Made by a program: the position numbers and the translations under genes | Part shown: in pieces, positions 26,658-35,413 of the stretch | Layout of the letters: each line of letters starts with the position of its first letter | Numbering within the stretch: the first letter of the stretch is position 1 | The notes under the pieces: generated by a model | The model's database searches: none | What the model was told of the DNA's origin: nothing | What the model saw: only the letters and a program-made list of their open reading frames with translations | Assembly (NCBI RefSeq): GCF_918698095.1 | Contig: NZ_CAKKLY010000007.1 | Location: 1-64,000 of the forward strand | Source of the DNA: Arthrobacter sp. Bi83 | GTDB taxonomy: Bacteria; Actinomycetota; Actinomycetes; Actinomycetales; Micrococcaceae | Direction: 5' to 3' | Length of the DNA: 64,000 nucleotides

Positions 26658-27341
26658 GTGACTAGCACCGAAGCGACCGCGGCCGGCTCCAGCAGCTCCG
26701 GAATCTGGAATCTTCCGAACATCCTCACCATGCTCCGCATCGTGCTGGTGCCGTTCTTTGTGTGGTTCCTCGTCGCTGATGCTCCCGGCCTGCGGAGCGA
26801 ATCCGGGCCGTGGCGCTGGGCTGCGGTGGCGGCCTTCGCCGTCGCCATCTACACGGACAAGCTCGATGGCGACATCGCCCGGAGCCGGGGACTGGTTACC
26901 GATTTCGGAAAAATAGCCGATCCCATTGCCGACAAGCTGCTGATCGGTTCCGCCCTGGTCATGCTATCGGTCCTGAACGAGCTGCCCTGGTGGATCACAC
27001 TGGTCATCCTCGTCCGCGAGTGGGGGATCACGGCGCTGCGGTTCTTCGTCATCCGCTATGGCGTGATCCCAGCCTCCCGTGGCGGAAAGCTCAAGACCGT
27101 CGTGCAGACCGCCGCGATTTTCCTCTACCTGCTCCCGCTGTCAGCCATTGCGCCATGGCTGGTCTGGGTGGCCCTCGCCGTCATGCTCGTGGCGGTGCTC
27201 ATCACGGTGTGGACCGGCGTCGAATACGTCATTGAAGCAATGAAGGTCCGCGCCCAGGGCCTGCTGCGCAGGGCCGGGGAACTCCCAGCGGACGGGCACC
27301 AGAAATCGGAAAACCACAAGCCGGAAGCACAGGAGGGATAG
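26658..27341 (+). CDS. pgsA: CDP-diacylglycerol-glycerol-3-phosphate 3-phosphatidyltransferase
   Basis: PgsA makes phosphatidylglycerol-phosphate, the precursor of phosphatidylglycerol and cardiolipin. The 227-residue integral membrane protein carries the CDP-alcohol phosphotransferase motif as DKLDGDIARSRG with the later aspartates in FGKIADPIADK (about residues 67-93). Several hydrophobic helices follow. The order ftsK-pgsA-cinA-clgR is conserved in Actinobacteria. The C-terminal tail is charged and variable. Confidence 0.94.
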   Translation: MTSTEATAAGSSSSGIWNLPNILTMLRIVLVPFFVWFLVADAPGLRSESGPWRWAAVAAFAVAIYTDKLDGDIARSRGLVTDFGKIADPIADKLLIGSALVMLSVLNELPWWITLVILVREWGITALRFFVIRYGVIPASRGGKLKTVVQTAAIFLYLLPLSAIAPWLVWVALAVMLVAVLITVWTGVEYVIEAMKVRAQGLLRRAGELPADGHQKSENHKPEAQEG

Positions 27342-27343
27342 GC

Positions 27344-27838
27344 ATGTCCAACCTTCACCGAATCGCCGGGGAGGCTGTTGCCGCGGCCGTCCGGCGCGGC
27401 GTCACCGTGGCCACCGCCGAATCACTGACTGCCGGCATGGTCACGGCAATGCTGGCGGACACGCCGGGTGCGTCGGCCATGCTGCGTGGCGGCGTCGTTT
27501 CCTACAGCAATACCGTCAAACGGGATGTTCTCCACGTGTCGCAGGAACTGCTCGACGCCGTTGGCTCGGTTGACGGCGAAGTGGCGGCGGCCATGGCCGA
27601 GGGTGCGCGGAGCGCCTGCGGCGCAGACCTGGCCGTGTCCACCACGGGCGTGGCAGGGCCGGACGAGCACGACGGCAAGCCGGTGGGTACGGTGTACATC
27701 GGCGTCGCCACAGCGCAGGGCTCCTCGTCGTATCCCTACAGCTTTGAAGGCACCCGGGCGGAGATCAGGGCCCTGGCGTGTGAGGCGGCGCTGGAGCGGC
27801 TACAGGAGGCCCTCGCGTCGATCGGCTACCGGGAGTAA
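27344..27838 (+). CDS. cinA: CinA C-terminal family nicotinamide-nucleotide amidohydrolase
   Basis: A 164-residue stand-alone CinA amidohydrolase domain (PncC type), which converts nicotinamide mononucleotide to nicotinate mononucleotide in pyridine nucleotide recycling. Conserved blocks are TAESLTAGMV near residues 24-33, RGGVVSYSN near 49, and STTGVAGPDEHDGKPVGTVYIG near 100-120. The N-terminal MoCF-like domain of full-length CinA is absent, as in many Actinobacteria. Two bases separate it from pgsA, so co-transcription is likely. Confidence 0.92.
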   Translation: MSNLHRIAGEAVAAAVRRGVTVATAESLTAGMVTAMLADTPGASAMLRGGVVSYSNTVKRDVLHVSQELLDAVGSVDGEVAAAMAEGARSACGADLAVSTTGVAGPDEHDGKPVGTVYIGVATAQGSSSYPYSFEGTRAEIRALACEAALERLQEALASIGYRE

Positions 27839-27928
27839 GGTTGCCGGGAACAAAAAGCATTACCGAATAGTTGTTACTTTGTGTCGCTTCCACAATACGG
27901 AGGCGCCTAGGATGAAAAGACCAACTAC

Positions 27929-27948
27929 GGTTCGCGTCACAGCGAACC
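27929..27948 (+). promoter_or_regulatory. ClgR-type operator upstream of clgR
   Basis: GGTTCGC (27929-27935) and GCGAACC (27942-27948) are exact inverted arms with 6 bp between. This fits the GTTCGC-N6-GCG pattern reported for ClgR binding in Streptomyces and Corynebacterium. It lies 28 bp before the clgR start, so direct autoregulation is expected. Confidence 0.7.
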
Positions 27949-27976
27949 GGACTCATGAGGGAGCAAGGCGATACAG

Positions 27977-28429
27977 ATGGTAAAGCAGCCCGTATCCGTG
28001 AACGGCGTTGTCCGCTGGAAGGATGTGGGCCTCGCCGATCAGGCCAAGAGCGAACAGAAGGAGCGCAAGATGGTAGTACTTCGTCACGAAATTGGTGATG
28101 TTCTGCGCGACGTCCGCCAGCGTCAAGGGCGTACCCTCCGCGAAGTCTCGCACAGCGCCCGAGTTTCCTTGGGCTACCTCAGTGAAGTGGAGCGCGGGCA
28201 GAAGGAAGCCTCCTCGGAGCTGCTGTCCTCGATCTGCTCAGCCCTGGATGTTCCGTTGTCCATCATGCTCCGTGAGGTCAGCGACCGCGTGGCAGTGGCC
28301 GAAGGCGTAGCCGTACCGGACACCGTTCCGCAGGAATTTTCCCAGCGTTACGGCCGGGATCTTGAGCGCGATCTCAGCACTGAACTCAACAACGAACTGG
28401 CCAAGGGCCTGCTGTCCGGCGCACGGTAG
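27977..28429 (+). CDS. clgR: ClgR-type XRE family transcriptional regulator
   Basis: ClgR controls Clp protease and related stress genes in Actinobacteria. The helix-turn-helix core, [20 protein letters not shown] followed by [13 protein letters not shown], is nearly diagnostic. Downstream comes a short acidic tail ending in a Leu-Ser-Gly-Ala-Arg segment; in other species the C-terminus of ClgR is itself a Clp degradation signal. The 150-aa start is supported by codon use between 27977 and 28069. An internal ATG at 28070 has a stronger AAGGAG site and would give a 119-aa protein that starts where most homologues do. Confidence 0.88.
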   Translation: MVKQPVSVNGVVRWKDVGLADQAKSEQKERKMVVLRHEIGDVLRDVRQRQGRTLREVSHSARVSLGYLSEVERGQKEASSELLSSICSALDVPLSIMLREVSDRVAVAEGVAVPDTVPQEFSQRYGRDLERDLSTELNNELAKGLLSGAR

Positions 28430-28479
28430 CCTAACGCAACCCGGACCTACAGAACCCAAGGCATTACAGATCCAAGATG

Positions 28480-28507
28480 AAGGCCTTCGGCACAAGCCGG
28501 AGGCCTT
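28480..28507 (+). terminator. Rho-independent terminator after clgR
   Basis: AAGGCCTTCGGC (28480-28491) pairs with GCCGGAGGCCTT (28496-28507), one G-T wobble, loop ACAA. It is followed by a T-rich stretch (TTGTCGTCT). Confidence 0.8.
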
Positions 28508-28516
28508 TTGTCGTCT

Positions 28517-28548
28517 CCTAAAGGGCGCCGTCCTTAGAGGGCGCCGTC
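28517..28548 (-). repeat. 16-bp tandem duplication of the marR 3' end
   Basis: CCTAAAGGGCGCCGTC (28517-28532) and CTTAGAGGGCGCCGTC (28533-28548) differ at two positions. The second copy holds the marR stop and its last codons (Asp-Gly-Ala-Leu); the first is a downstream copy including another stop. Confidence 0.75.
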
Positions 28549-29043
28549 TTTGGGAAACCCGTCACGTTCATAAGTTGCGTTGAGCTTGGCCATATAGGTG
28601 GCGAGGGCCTCAAGATCCGCCACCGGCCATTCGCCCAGCCGCTCGCGGAACACTTCCCGCCTGGCGTCCTGTACCTGGTGCATTTTCTCTTCGCCCTTGG
28701 GCGTGAGCCGGATCGTCTGCGCGCGACCGTCCAGCGGGTCCGCTTCCTTGAGTACCAGGCCGATACTTTCCAGGAAGGCAATCTGCCGGCTCACCGACGG
28801 TTTGCCCACGCCGATGCAGGAGGCCAGTTCGGTCAGCCGGATGGGTCCCGTCTGGCGGATCATGGTGAGCAGGCCGTAGGCCGCAGGCTCCATGTCCGGG
28901 TGAACCTGACGTGAAAGCTGCTGCGAGACGGAGCGGGCGCGCCGCCAGAAGATGCTGATCTGATGCTCCACTGACTTCAGTGCGGTATCCATGGTGTCCT
29001 CGAAGGGGGCGGACACTCCGGGGACGTCAACGGGGTTGCTCAT
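28534..29043 (-). CDS. MarR family transcriptional regulator
   Basis: A 169-residue winged-helix regulator. The recognition segment is LTELASCIGVGKPSVSRQI, and the wing follows at KEADPLDGRAQTIRLT, the Asp-Arg-Arg-like block of MarR proteins. The dimer helices flank this core. The start at 29043 is preferred since TAGAAT lies 7 nt upstream on the reverse strand, consistent with a leaderless transcript. It diverges from the DUF3046 gene across an interrupted palindrome. The ligand and targets are unknown. Confidence 0.85.
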   Translation of the reverse strand: MSNPVDVPGVSAPFEDTMDTALKSVEHQISIFWRRARSVSQQLSRQVHPDMEPAAYGLLTMIRQTGPIRLTELASCIGVGKPSVSRQIAFLESIGLVLKEADPLDGRAQTIRLTPKGEEKMHQVQDARREVFRERLGEWPVADLEALATYMAKLNATYERDGFPKDGAL

Positions 29044-29054
29044 GGCAACCATTC

Positions 29055-29081
29055 TAGAGTCCGCGGGCGTGAGAGACTCTA
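29055..29081. promoter_or_regulatory. Interrupted palindrome between marR and DUF3046
   Basis: TAGAGTC (29055-29061) and GACTCTA (29075-29081) are exact inverted arms with centres 20 bp apart, two helical turns. The left arm overlaps the marR -10 on the reverse strand. It is a good candidate MarR operator acting on both genes. Confidence 0.55.
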
Positions 29082-29085
29082 TGTC

Positions 29086-29310
29086 GTGCGGATTAGTGAT
29101 TTTTGGCGGCTCATGGACGATGAATTCGGCGCTGGCTACTCCCGCGTGCTCAGCAGTTCGCTGGTCCTCGCGGGTGTGGGGGGACGGACTGCGGACCAAG
29201 CGTTGGCCGCCGGCGTCAGCCCCCGCGATGTCTGGCTCGCAGTCTGCGACGTCCAGGACGTGCCGGCGGAGCGGCGGCTCGGCAGGGACGTCAAGCCCAG
29301 CCGCAACTAA
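29086..29310 (+). CDS. DUF3046 protein
   Basis: A 74-residue protein beginning MRISDFWRLMDDEFG, with DQALAAGVSPRDVWLAVCD in the middle, matching the actinobacterial DUF3046 family found just upstream of recA. Function is unknown. The GTG has no clear ribosome site, so a leaderless or very short leader is possible. Confidence 0.85.
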   Translation: MRISDFWRLMDDEFGAGYSRVLSSSLVLAGVGGRTADQALAAGVSPRDVWLAVCDVQDVPAERRLGRDVKPSRN

Positions 29311-29350
29311 ACCGCCCCGCCCGCTGGCAGACTCCTGACACGCCGACCGA

Positions 29351-29380
29351 TTGTTCGAATATCTGTTCGGGTAGGACTAT
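29351..29380 (+). promoter_or_regulatory. LexA box in the recA promoter
   Basis: TCGAATATCTGTTCGG at 29355-29370 has two mismatches to the TCGAAC-N4-GTTCGA consensus. It lies between a TTGTTC-like -35 (29351-29356) and GACTAT/TAGGAC around 29372-29380. The recA leader would be about 130 nt long. Confidence 0.8.
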
Positions 29381-29395
29381 GCTTTTTTCAGCGGG

Positions 29396-29404
29396 TTATC
29401 CACA
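29396..29404 (+). other. Perfect DnaA-box match in the recA leader
   Basis: TTATCCACA matches the DnaA-box consensus at all nine positions. A single such match is expected by chance about once in a window of this size at even base composition, so its role is uncertain. Confidence 0.4.
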
Positions 29405-29517
29405 TACGCAGTGCCACCCGGCAACAATGTCAGAGGGCGGCGCTAGCGTCAGTGATGACAGAGAAAAGGGGCCGCGCAGGCCCACTCCACAGCGAGAAAG
29501 CATTAGAGGTGTGAACC

Positions 29518-30567
29518 ATGGCGGCAGCCCCGGATCGTGCAAAGGCGCTTGAAGCAGCGCTTGCCCAGATAGACAAACAGTTCGGAAAAGGCTCCGTCAT
29601 GCGGCTGGGCGATGAAGTCCGCGCCCCCATCGAGGTCATCCCGACGGGGTCCATCGCCTTGGACGTGGCCTTGGGAATTGGCGGGCTGCCGCGTGGCCGT
29701 GTGGTGGAAATCTACGGTCCGGAGTCCTCCGGTAAGACCACCGTCGCCCTGCACGCCGTGGCAAACGCCCAGCGGCTGGGCGGCATTGCGGCCTTCATTG
29801 ACGCCGAGCACGCCCTGGATCCTGAATATGCCGCCAAGCTCGGCGTGGACACGGATGCCTTGCTCGTCTCCCAGCCGGATACCGGCGAGCAGGCGCTTGA
29901 AATCATGGATATGCTCATCGGCTCCGGCTCCCTCGACGTCATCGTCATCGACTCCGTGGCGGCGCTGGTGCCCCGGGCGGAAATTGAAGGCGACATGGGT
30001 GACAGTCACGTCGGCCTGCAGGCCCGCCTCATGAGCCAGGCCCTGCGAAAAATCACTGGTCGGCTGAGCCAGACCAAGACCACTGCCATCTTCATCAACC
30101 AGCTCCGCGAAAAGATCGGTGTGTTCTTCGGCTCACCCGAAACCACCACCGGTGGTAAGGCGCTGAAGTTCTACGCGTCTATCCGCATCGACGTCCGCCG
30201 CATCCAGACCCTGAAGGAAGGCGCGGATTCGGTCGGCAACCGTACCAAGGCGAAGATCGTCAAGAACAAGATGGCCCCGCCGTTCAAGATCGCCGAATTC
30301 GACATCATCTATGGACAGGGCATCTCCCGCGAGGGCGGCATCATCGACATGGGTGTGGAGCACGGCATCATCAAGAAGTCGGGCTCATGGTTCACCTACG
30401 ACGGCGACCAGCTCGGCCAGGGCATGGAGAATTCCCGGCGCTTCCTCCGCGACAACCCTGAACTGGCTGCGGAATTGGAGCGGCTCATCAAGGAAAAGCT
30501 CGGGGTCGGAGTGAAGCCGGCGGATGCCGAGGCCTCACCGAAGCTGAAGGCCGTTGACGGTTTCTAA
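29518..30567 (+). CDS. recA: Recombinase RecA
   Basis: RecA forms filaments on single-stranded DNA, drives strand exchange and triggers LexA self-cleavage. The 349-residue protein has Walker [10 protein letters not shown] near residues 66-74, Walker [13 protein letters not shown], the L1/L2 DNA-binding region around [15 protein letters not shown] and [11 protein letters not shown], and no intein. GAAAGCATTAGAGGTG precedes the ATG. The LexA box upstream and recX just downstream match the usual arrangement. Confidence 0.98.
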   Translation: MAAAPDRAKALEAALAQIDKQFGKGSVMRLGDEVRAPIEVIPTGSIALDVALGIGGLPRGRVVEIYGPESSGKTTVALHAVANAQRLGGIAAFIDAEHALDPEYAAKLGVDTDALLVSQPDTGEQALEIMDMLIGSGSLDVIVIDSVAALVPRAEIEGDMGDSHVGLQARLMSQALRKITGRLSQTKTTAIFINQLREKIGVFFGSPETTTGGKALKFYASIRIDVRRIQTLKEGADSVGNRTKAKIVKNKMAPPFKIAEFDIIYGQGISREGGIIDMGVEHGIIKKSGSWFTYDGDQLGQGMENSRRFLRDNPELAAELERLIKEKLGVGVKPADAEASPKLKAVDGF

Positions 30568-31162
30568 CAGCAGGCGGCGGGGCCGGTCAGGCCCCGCCGA
30601 GCCGGCCTCAACACCACTTTCCGGTCCTGCGGGTCCACTGTCCGGTCCGGCGTCCGGGCCGCCGGAGGACAGGGAGCCCGATCCGGCGTCGGTGGCTCGA
30701 GCGATTGTGCTGCGGCAGCTGACCAGTTCGCCTAAGAGCAGGCTCCAGTTGGAGCGCAAGCTGGCCGAACGCAATGTGCCCGGGGATGTTGCGGCAGCAG
30801 TCCTCGACCGCTTTGAAGAGGTCAAACTCGTCGACGACGCAGAGTTCGCCGATATGTGGGTGCGGAGCCGCGCTCAGTCCCGCAAGCTGGCCAAGGGTGC
30901 CTTGCGCCGTGAGCTGGCGGACAAGGGCATTGATCCGGACACGGCTGCTTCGGCTCTGGAGCAGCTCAATGACGACGACGAGGAAGCCGCCGCCCGCCAT
31001 CTGGTGGAGCGCAAGCTCCGGCCCGGCACCGACCTGTCGGACCGCGCCGAGCGCGACAAAACCATGCGGCGCCTGGCGTCCATGCTGGCCCGCAAGGGGT
31101 ACCAGCCCTCGCAGGCCTTCCGGATCGTAGGCGAAGTGCTCGACGCCGCGTCGGGGAGCTAG
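30554..31162 (+). CDS. recX: Regulatory protein RecX
   Basis: RecX binds RecA filaments and limits their activity. The 202-residue protein has the three-helix-repeat architecture: [45 protein letters not shown] and the C-terminal [15 protein letters not shown]. The first 50 residues are Pro/Ser/Gly-rich and variable. The TTG start overlaps recA by 14 bp. If translation begins further downstream, the hairpin at 30576-30598 would lie between the genes instead of inside recX. Confidence 0.85.
   Translation: MTVSNSRRRGRSGPAEPASTPLSGPAGPLSGPASGPPEDREPDPASVARAIVLRQLTSSPKSRLQLERKLAERNVPGDVAAAVLDRFEEVKLVDDAEFADMWVRSRAQSRKLAKGALRRELADKGIDPDTAASALEQLNDDDEEAAARHLVERKLRPGTDLSDRAERDKTMRRLASMLARKGYQPSQAFRIVGEVLDAASGS
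30576..30598 (+). terminator. Stem-loop at the recA-recX junction
   Basis: GGCGGGGCC (30576-30584) pairs with GGCCCCGCC (30590-30598) around GGTCA, starting 9 nt after the recA stop. It may lower recX expression relative to recA, as an inter-gene terminator does in Escherichia coli. Confidence 0.5.
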
Positions 31163-31172
31163 GCACAGCCGG

Positions 31173-31178
31173 TACGCT
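31173..31178 (+). promoter_or_regulatory. -10 element for leaderless miaB
   Basis: TACGCT is 6 nt before the miaB GTG, with no ribosome site between. Confidence 0.5.
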
Positions 31179-31184
31179 TAACGG

Positions 31185-32729
31185 GTGAGTCTGACCTACC
31201 CTTCCCCCGCATCCGGCACCGTCCCCGCAGCAGCTGACGCGTCCGCCGCGCCCCGCACCTACCAGGTACGCACATTCGGCTGCCAAATGAACGTGCACGA
31301 TTCCGAACGGATGGCCGGGATGCTTGAGGCGGCAGGCTACGTTCCCGCTGACGGCGGCCAGGCCGACGTCGTGGTGTTCAACACCTGCGCCGTACGGGAA
31401 AACGCAGACAACAAGCTGTACGGCAACCTGGGAATGCTGGCGCCGGTCAAGGAAGCCAACCCGGGGATGCAGATAGCCGTGGGTGGCTGCCTGGCGCAGA
31501 AGGACCGCGAGACCATCCTGAAGAAGGCGCCGTGGGTGGACGCGGTCTTCGGAACGCACAACGTAGGTGCCCTGCCTGCACTCCTGGACCGCGCGCGGCA
31601 CAACAACGAAGCCCAGCTGGAGATTCTTGAGTCGCTGGACGTCTTTCCGTCCACGCTTCCCACCAAGCGCGATTCCGTGTATTCCGGCTGGGTATCCATC
31701 TCGGTGGGCTGCAACAACACCTGTACCTTCTGCATCGTGCCGGCGCTGCGGGGCAAGGAGAAGGACCGCAGGCCCGGAGACATCCTCGCCGAGGTTCAGG
31801 CGCTCGTGGATGACGGCGCCATCGAAGTGACCCTTCTCGGCCAGAACGTGAACTCGTACGGCGTGGAGTTCGGCGACCGCCAGGCCTTCTCCAAGCTGCT
31901 CCGCGCCTGCGGTGACATTCCGGGCCTGGAACGGGTCCGCTTCACGAGTCCCCACCCGGCGGCCTTCACCGACGACGTCATCGACGCCATGGCGGATACG
32001 CCGAACGTCATGCCCCAGCTGCACATGCCCCTGCAGTCTGGTTCGGACAAGGTCCTCAAGGACATGAAGCGGTCCTACCGTTCCGCGAAATTCCTCGGTA
32101 TCCTGGATAAGGTCCGGGAGAAGATCCCGCACGCCGCAATTTCCACCGACATCATCGTCGGCTTCCCGGGGGAGACCGAGGAAGATTTCCAGGCAACCCT
32201 GGACGTCGTCGAAACGTCGCGCTTCGCCACCGCCTTCACGTTCCAGTACTCCAAGCGGCCCGGCACGCCGGCGGCTGACCTTCCGGACCAGCTGCCCAAA
32301 GCCGTCGTGCAGGAACGCTTCGAACGGCTCACGGCACTCCAGGACCGCATCGCCGCAGAGGAGAACGCCAAGCAGCTCGGACGCCGCGTCGAGGTCATGG
32401 TAACCGCCCAGTCCGGCCGCAAGGCCGAGGAAACCCACCGGTTGTCCGGCCGGTCCCAGGACCAGCGGCTCGTCCACTTCTCCGTACCGGCGGGCGCCCA
32501 GGCGCCCAGGCCGGGCGATCTGGTCACGGTCACCATCACCGAAGCTGCAGCCTTCCACCTGGTTGCCGACCCGGAAAACTCAGGAGACTACACCCTGCGC
32601 CGCTCGCGCGCCGGTGACGCATGGGACAGGTCGCAGGCCGACTCCTGTGGTGCACCGGCGCCGGCCGCCGCGGGAGGTAAATCCGGCGTCTCGCTCGGCA
32701 TGCCGTCCCTTCCGGTCCGCGGCCGCTAG
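31185..32729 (+). CDS. miaB: tRNA-2-methylthio-N6-dimethylallyladenosine synthase MiaB
   Basis: MiaB is a two-cluster radical SAM enzyme that methylthiolates i6A37 made by MiaA. N-terminal cluster cysteines are in [11 protein letters not shown] (about Cys33), FNTCAVREN and GGCLAQKD. The radical SAM motif CNNTCTFC lies near 175-182. A TRAM domain occupies about residues 400-470. The last 45 residues after the TRAM domain are low-complexity and strain-variable. miaA follows after 4 bp, so the two tRNA-modification genes form an operon. Confidence 0.95.
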   Translation: MSLTYPSPASGTVPAAADASAAPRTYQVRTFGCQMNVHDSERMAGMLEAAGYVPADGGQADVVVFNTCAVRENADNKLYGNLGMLAPVKEANPGMQIAVGGCLAQKDRETILKKAPWVDAVFGTHNVGALPALLDRARHNNEAQLEILESLDVFPSTLPTKRDSVYSGWVSISVGCNNTCTFCIVPALRGKEKDRRPGDILAEVQALVDDGAIEVTLLGQNVNSYGVEFGDRQAFSKLLRACGDIPGLERVRFTSPHPAAFTDDVIDAMADTPNVMPQLHMPLQSGSDKVLKDMKRSYRSAKFLGILDKVREKIPHAAISTDIIVGFPGETEEDFQATLDVVETSRFATAFTFQYSKRPGTPAADLPDQLPKAVVQERFERLTALQDRIAAEENAKQLGRRVEVMVTAQSGRKAEETHRLSGRSQDQRLVHFSVPAGAQAPRPGDLVTVTITEAAAFHLVADPENSGDYTLRRSRAGDAWDRSQADSCGAPAPAAAGGKSGVSLGMPSLPVRGR

Positions 32730-32733
32730 CCCT

Positions 32734-33690
32734 GTGGCCGCCAGTCCCGGAACAGTCACTTCCCAAGCCTCAACCTCCGGAGCCAAGGGCCCAGAAGGAC
32801 AGCCTCCCGTCATCGCCGTGGTCGGGCCGACAGGTTCTGGAAAATCCGACCTCGCCGTCGAACTCGCCCTGGAACTCGGTGGCGAGGTCATTAACGCCGA
32901 CGCCATGCAGTTCTACCGCGGCATGGACATTGGGACGGCCAAGGTCACGGAGGCCGAGCGCAGGGGAGTGCCGCACCACCTGCTGGACATCCTGGGCGTC
33001 ACCGAGGAAGCGTCCGTGTCGGACTTCCAGCAGCAGGCAAGGGCGGCCGTCGCCGGCATCCACCGGCGGGGACGGCGCGCCATAGTGGTGGGAGGTTCCG
33101 GGCTCTACGTCCGGGCCGCCCTGGACGTTCTGGAATTCCCGGGCACCGACCCTGACATCCGCGCCCGCCTTGAGCAGGAACACGCCGCCGCCGGGACGGC
33201 CCCCCTCCTTGAACGATTGCGGGATGTTGACCCGGTGTCCGCCGGCCGGCTCGGGGACGTCCGCCGGATCATCCGGGCGCTGGAGGTCTTCGAACTGACG
33301 GGACGCCCGTTCAGTTCATTCATGCCAAACCGTGAGTACTTCCAGCCCACCGTTCAGATCGGCCTTGAGGTTGACCGCGAAGTCCTGCGGGGGCGGCTGG
33401 CCGAACGCGTCCACCGCATGGTGGACCGCGGACTGCTGGCCGAGGTTGAAAGGCTGGATGCCGCGGGCCTGCGCCGCGGCCGGACCGCGCCGCGCGCCCT
33501 GGGCTACGCCCAGTTCCTCAAAGTGCTCGACGGCGAAGCGGACGTTGCGCTGGCCGCTGAGGAGACCATCGTGGCCACCCGGCAGTTCGCCCGCCGCCAG
33601 CTCACCTGGTTCCGGGCCGACCCGCGCATCTCTTGGCTGGACTGGCAGGACCCCGCCCTGGCCGCCAAGGCCGCGGCGTTCTGCCGCTGA
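32734..33690 (+). CDS. miaA: tRNA dimethylallyltransferase MiaA
   Basis: MiaA transfers a dimethylallyl group to A37 of tRNAs that read U-starting codons. The 318-residue protein shows the P-loop GPTGSGKS near residues 32-39, the [17 protein letters not shown] block, GGSGLYVRA, and [12 protein letters not shown] in the C-terminal part. The GTG at 32734, 4 bp after miaB, is used; the longer reading upstream lies in miaB on another frame. A 25-residue variable N-terminus precedes the core. Confidence 0.94.
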   Translation: MAASPGTVTSQASTSGAKGPEGQPPVIAVVGPTGSGKSDLAVELALELGGEVINADAMQFYRGMDIGTAKVTEAERRGVPHHLLDILGVTEEASVSDFQQQARAAVAGIHRRGRRAIVVGGSGLYVRAALDVLEFPGTDPDIRARLEQEHAAAGTAPLLERLRDVDPVSAGRLGDVRRIIRALEVFELTGRPFSSFMPNREYFQPTVQIGLEVDREVLRGRLAERVHRMVDRGLLAEVERLDAAGLRRGRTAPRALGYAQFLKVLDGEADVALAAEETIVATRQFARRQLTWFRADPRISWLDWQDPALAAKAAAFCR

Positions 33691-33693
33691 CCC

Positions 33694-33744
33694 CGGAAGG
33701 CGCGCCCGTCCGGAAGGCGCGCCCGTCCGTTAGGCCACCCCGTC
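33694..33744 (+). repeat. 17-bp tandem repeat between miaA and dapF
   Basis: CGGAAGGCGCGCCCGTC is repeated exactly at 33694-33710 and 33711-33727, followed by a degenerate third copy (33728-33744, about 12 of 17 matches). It starts 3 bp after the miaA stop and contains the palindrome GGCGCGCC. Confidence 0.8.
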
Positions 33745-33798
33745 CGGAATGCCATCGAGGCGGGAGGGGCCGGTTTTCGGCCGCCAGCGGCGTGCGGG

Positions 33799-33804
33799 TA
33801 ACCT
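33799..33804 (+). promoter_or_regulatory. -10 element for leaderless dapF
   Basis: TAACCT lies 6 nt before the dapF ATG with no ribosome site between. Confidence 0.5.
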
Positions 33805-33810
33805 TGACGC

Positions 33811-34755
33811 ATGGATGAAACCCTTGCAGAAACCGCTGAGCCCGCCATCTCACAGCTGAGCGGTCTGCGCTTCTCCAAGGGCCATGGGACGGGCAACGAC
33901 TTCGTTCTGATTGCCGACCCCGAGGGCATGCATTCCATTTCCCCCGGGCAGGTTGTGGGGCTGTGCGACCGCCACAGAGGCATCGGCGGCGACGGACTCA
34001 TCCGGGCTGTCCCGTCCCGGCTGCTTGACGAGGGCCGCGAGCTGTTGACCGGAAGCCCCGACGCCGAATGGTTCATGGACTACCGGAACGGTGACGGCTC
34101 ACTGTCCGAGATGTGCGGCAACGGAGTCCGGGTCTTCGTCCACTTCCTCCTCGCCGAGGGCCTCGCTGAACTGCCTCCGGGCGGCTCGCTGACCATCGGC
34201 ACCCGCGGCGGCGTGAAGACCATTGTCCGTACTGCTGGCGGCTACGCGGTGGACATGGGGCCGTGGGAGTTCATCTTTCCGGCCGAGGCAGCGGCCCGCG
34301 CCATGGATTCCCTCGTCAGCGCCGACGGACTCGAAGTGCCGCGGCCGGCGCTGTCCGTCAGCATGGGAAACCCGCACACGGTGGTCGCCCTGGCCGAGCT
34401 GTCAGAACTTGAGGGCACGAAGCTCTTCACCGCACCCCATGTTGATCCCACGCCGGAACACGGCACCAACGTCGAGTTCGTCGTTCCGGCCGAGCCGCTG
34501 GTCCACGACGGGGTCGGCACCGTGACCATGCGCGTGCACGAGCGCGGCGTCGGCGAAACGCAGTCGTGCGGAACGGGCGCGTGCGCCGCCGCCGTGGCCA
34601 TCCGTCACTGGGCCGGCCAGGGCGCACCGGACGCCTGGCACGTGAAAGTACCGGGCGGCGTCGTCGGGGTTAAATTCTTTACCGTGGCAGACGGGCACGA
34701 ACACGTGGAGCTGAGCGGCCCGGCAACGATTGTCGCTAGCGGGACGCTTTCCTGA
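33811..34755 (+). CDS. dapF: Diaminopimelate epimerase
   Basis: DapF interconverts LL- and meso-diaminopimelate using two cysteines. The 314-residue protein has KGHGTGNDFVLI near residues 27-38, the first catalytic cysteine in EMCGNGVRVF (about Cys102) and the second in ETQSCGTGACAAAVA (about Cys253). It belongs to the same pathway as dapB and dapA in this window. Its end overlaps the convergent methyltransferase gene by 20 bp. Confidence 0.95.
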   Translation: MDETLAETAEPAISQLSGLRFSKGHGTGNDFVLIADPEGMHSISPGQVVGLCDRHRGIGGDGLIRAVPSRLLDEGRELLTGSPDAEWFMDYRNGDGSLSEMCGNGVRVFVHFLLAEGLAELPPGGSLTIGTRGGVKTIVRTAGGYAVDMGPWEFIFPAEAAARAMDSLVSADGLEVPRPALSVSMGNPHTVVALAELSELEGTKLFTAPHVDPTPEHGTNVEFVVPAEPLVHDGVGTVTMRVHERGVGETQSCGTGACAAAVAIRHWAGQGAPDAWHVKVPGGVVGVKFFTVADGHEHVELSGPATIVASGTLS

Positions 34756-35350
34756 CCCGCAGGATCCGGAACGACTTCGACGTGCTCTCGCGGGTCACCG
34801 TAAAGGAACCGTCGAGCGCCCCCGCCAGCCAGCGCTGAAGCGAATCCGAGCCAAGGTTCTTCTGCACCACCAGCCAGGCAGAACCCCCCGGTGCCAGCCG
34901 GGGCAGCCACAGCATCAGCAGCGAATGCAGTTCATCCTTGCCGATCCGGATCGGCGGGTTGGACCAGATCGTGTCGAAGCGCAGGTCCGGATCAACGGCC
35001 TCCGGCGCGCTGGCGGCGAGGTTGCCTAGGCCCAGCAGTTCGGCGTTCTCGTTCGTGAGCGTGATGCAGCGTTCGTTGACGTCCACCGCGTACACCTTGG
35101 CGTGCGGCGCCCGGAGGGCCATCGTCAGGGCAATCGGCCCCCAGCCGCAGCCAATGTCCAGCAGGTTTCCCTGCGGGGCCGGGGCAGGAACGTCCGCCAG
35201 CAGGACCGCCGTGCCTTTGTCGATGCCGTCAGGGCTGAAGATGGCGGAGGAGGTCTGCAGCTTGCGCGTTTCGCCGGCGAGTTCCACCGTGAGCTGCTTG
35301 CGGGTAAACGGCCCTGCGGGCGAGGCGCTGAAATAGTGGGCAGACTCCAT
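34736..35350 (-). CDS. RsmC-like class I SAM methyltransferase
   Basis: A 204-residue methyltransferase. SAM-binding motif I is LLDIGCGWGPIAL, motif II follows at VYAVDVNERC, and the catalytic NPP motif appears as WSNPPIRIGKDE. This matches small MTS-domain proteins related to RsmC, which methylates guanine in 16S rRNA. Here the N-terminal non-catalytic half of RsmC is absent, as is usual for the Gram-positive members. I chose the start MESAHYFSAS; a TAATCT element sits 8 nt upstream. Confidence 0.85.
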   Translation of the reverse strand: MESAHYFSASPAGPFTRKQLTVELAGETRKLQTSSAIFSPDGIDKGTAVLLADVPAPAPQGNLLDIGCGWGPIALTMALRAPHAKVYAVDVNERCITLTNENAELLGLGNLAASAPEAVDPDLRFDTIWSNPPIRIGKDELHSLLMLWLPRLAPGGSAWLVVQKNLGSDSLQRWLAGALDGSFTVTRESTSKSFRILRVRKASR

Positions 35351-35407
35351 AACTGGCCAGATTAGTGGGCCGCCCGCCGGATGGGAAACCGGAGGGTGCG
35401 CGTCTGC

Positions 35408-35413
35408 TAATCT
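35408..35413 (+). promoter_or_regulatory. -10 element upstream of hflX
   Basis: TAATCT is followed by 7 nt and then an ATG that opens the six-codon ORF MFLIFE ending in TAG at 35441. This is the same leaderless geometry seen before real genes here. The hflX coding start lies about 320 nt further on. Confidence 0.45.

Noticed and set aside
29396..29404. DnaA box as a sign of a replication origin
   Set aside because: A single box, no AT-rich unwinding region and no dnaA/dnaN neighbours.
30966..32558. Leftward frame of about 530 codons opposite recX and miaB
   Set aside because: No recognisable motif; both rightward genes are clear family members. It is a codon-bias shadow.
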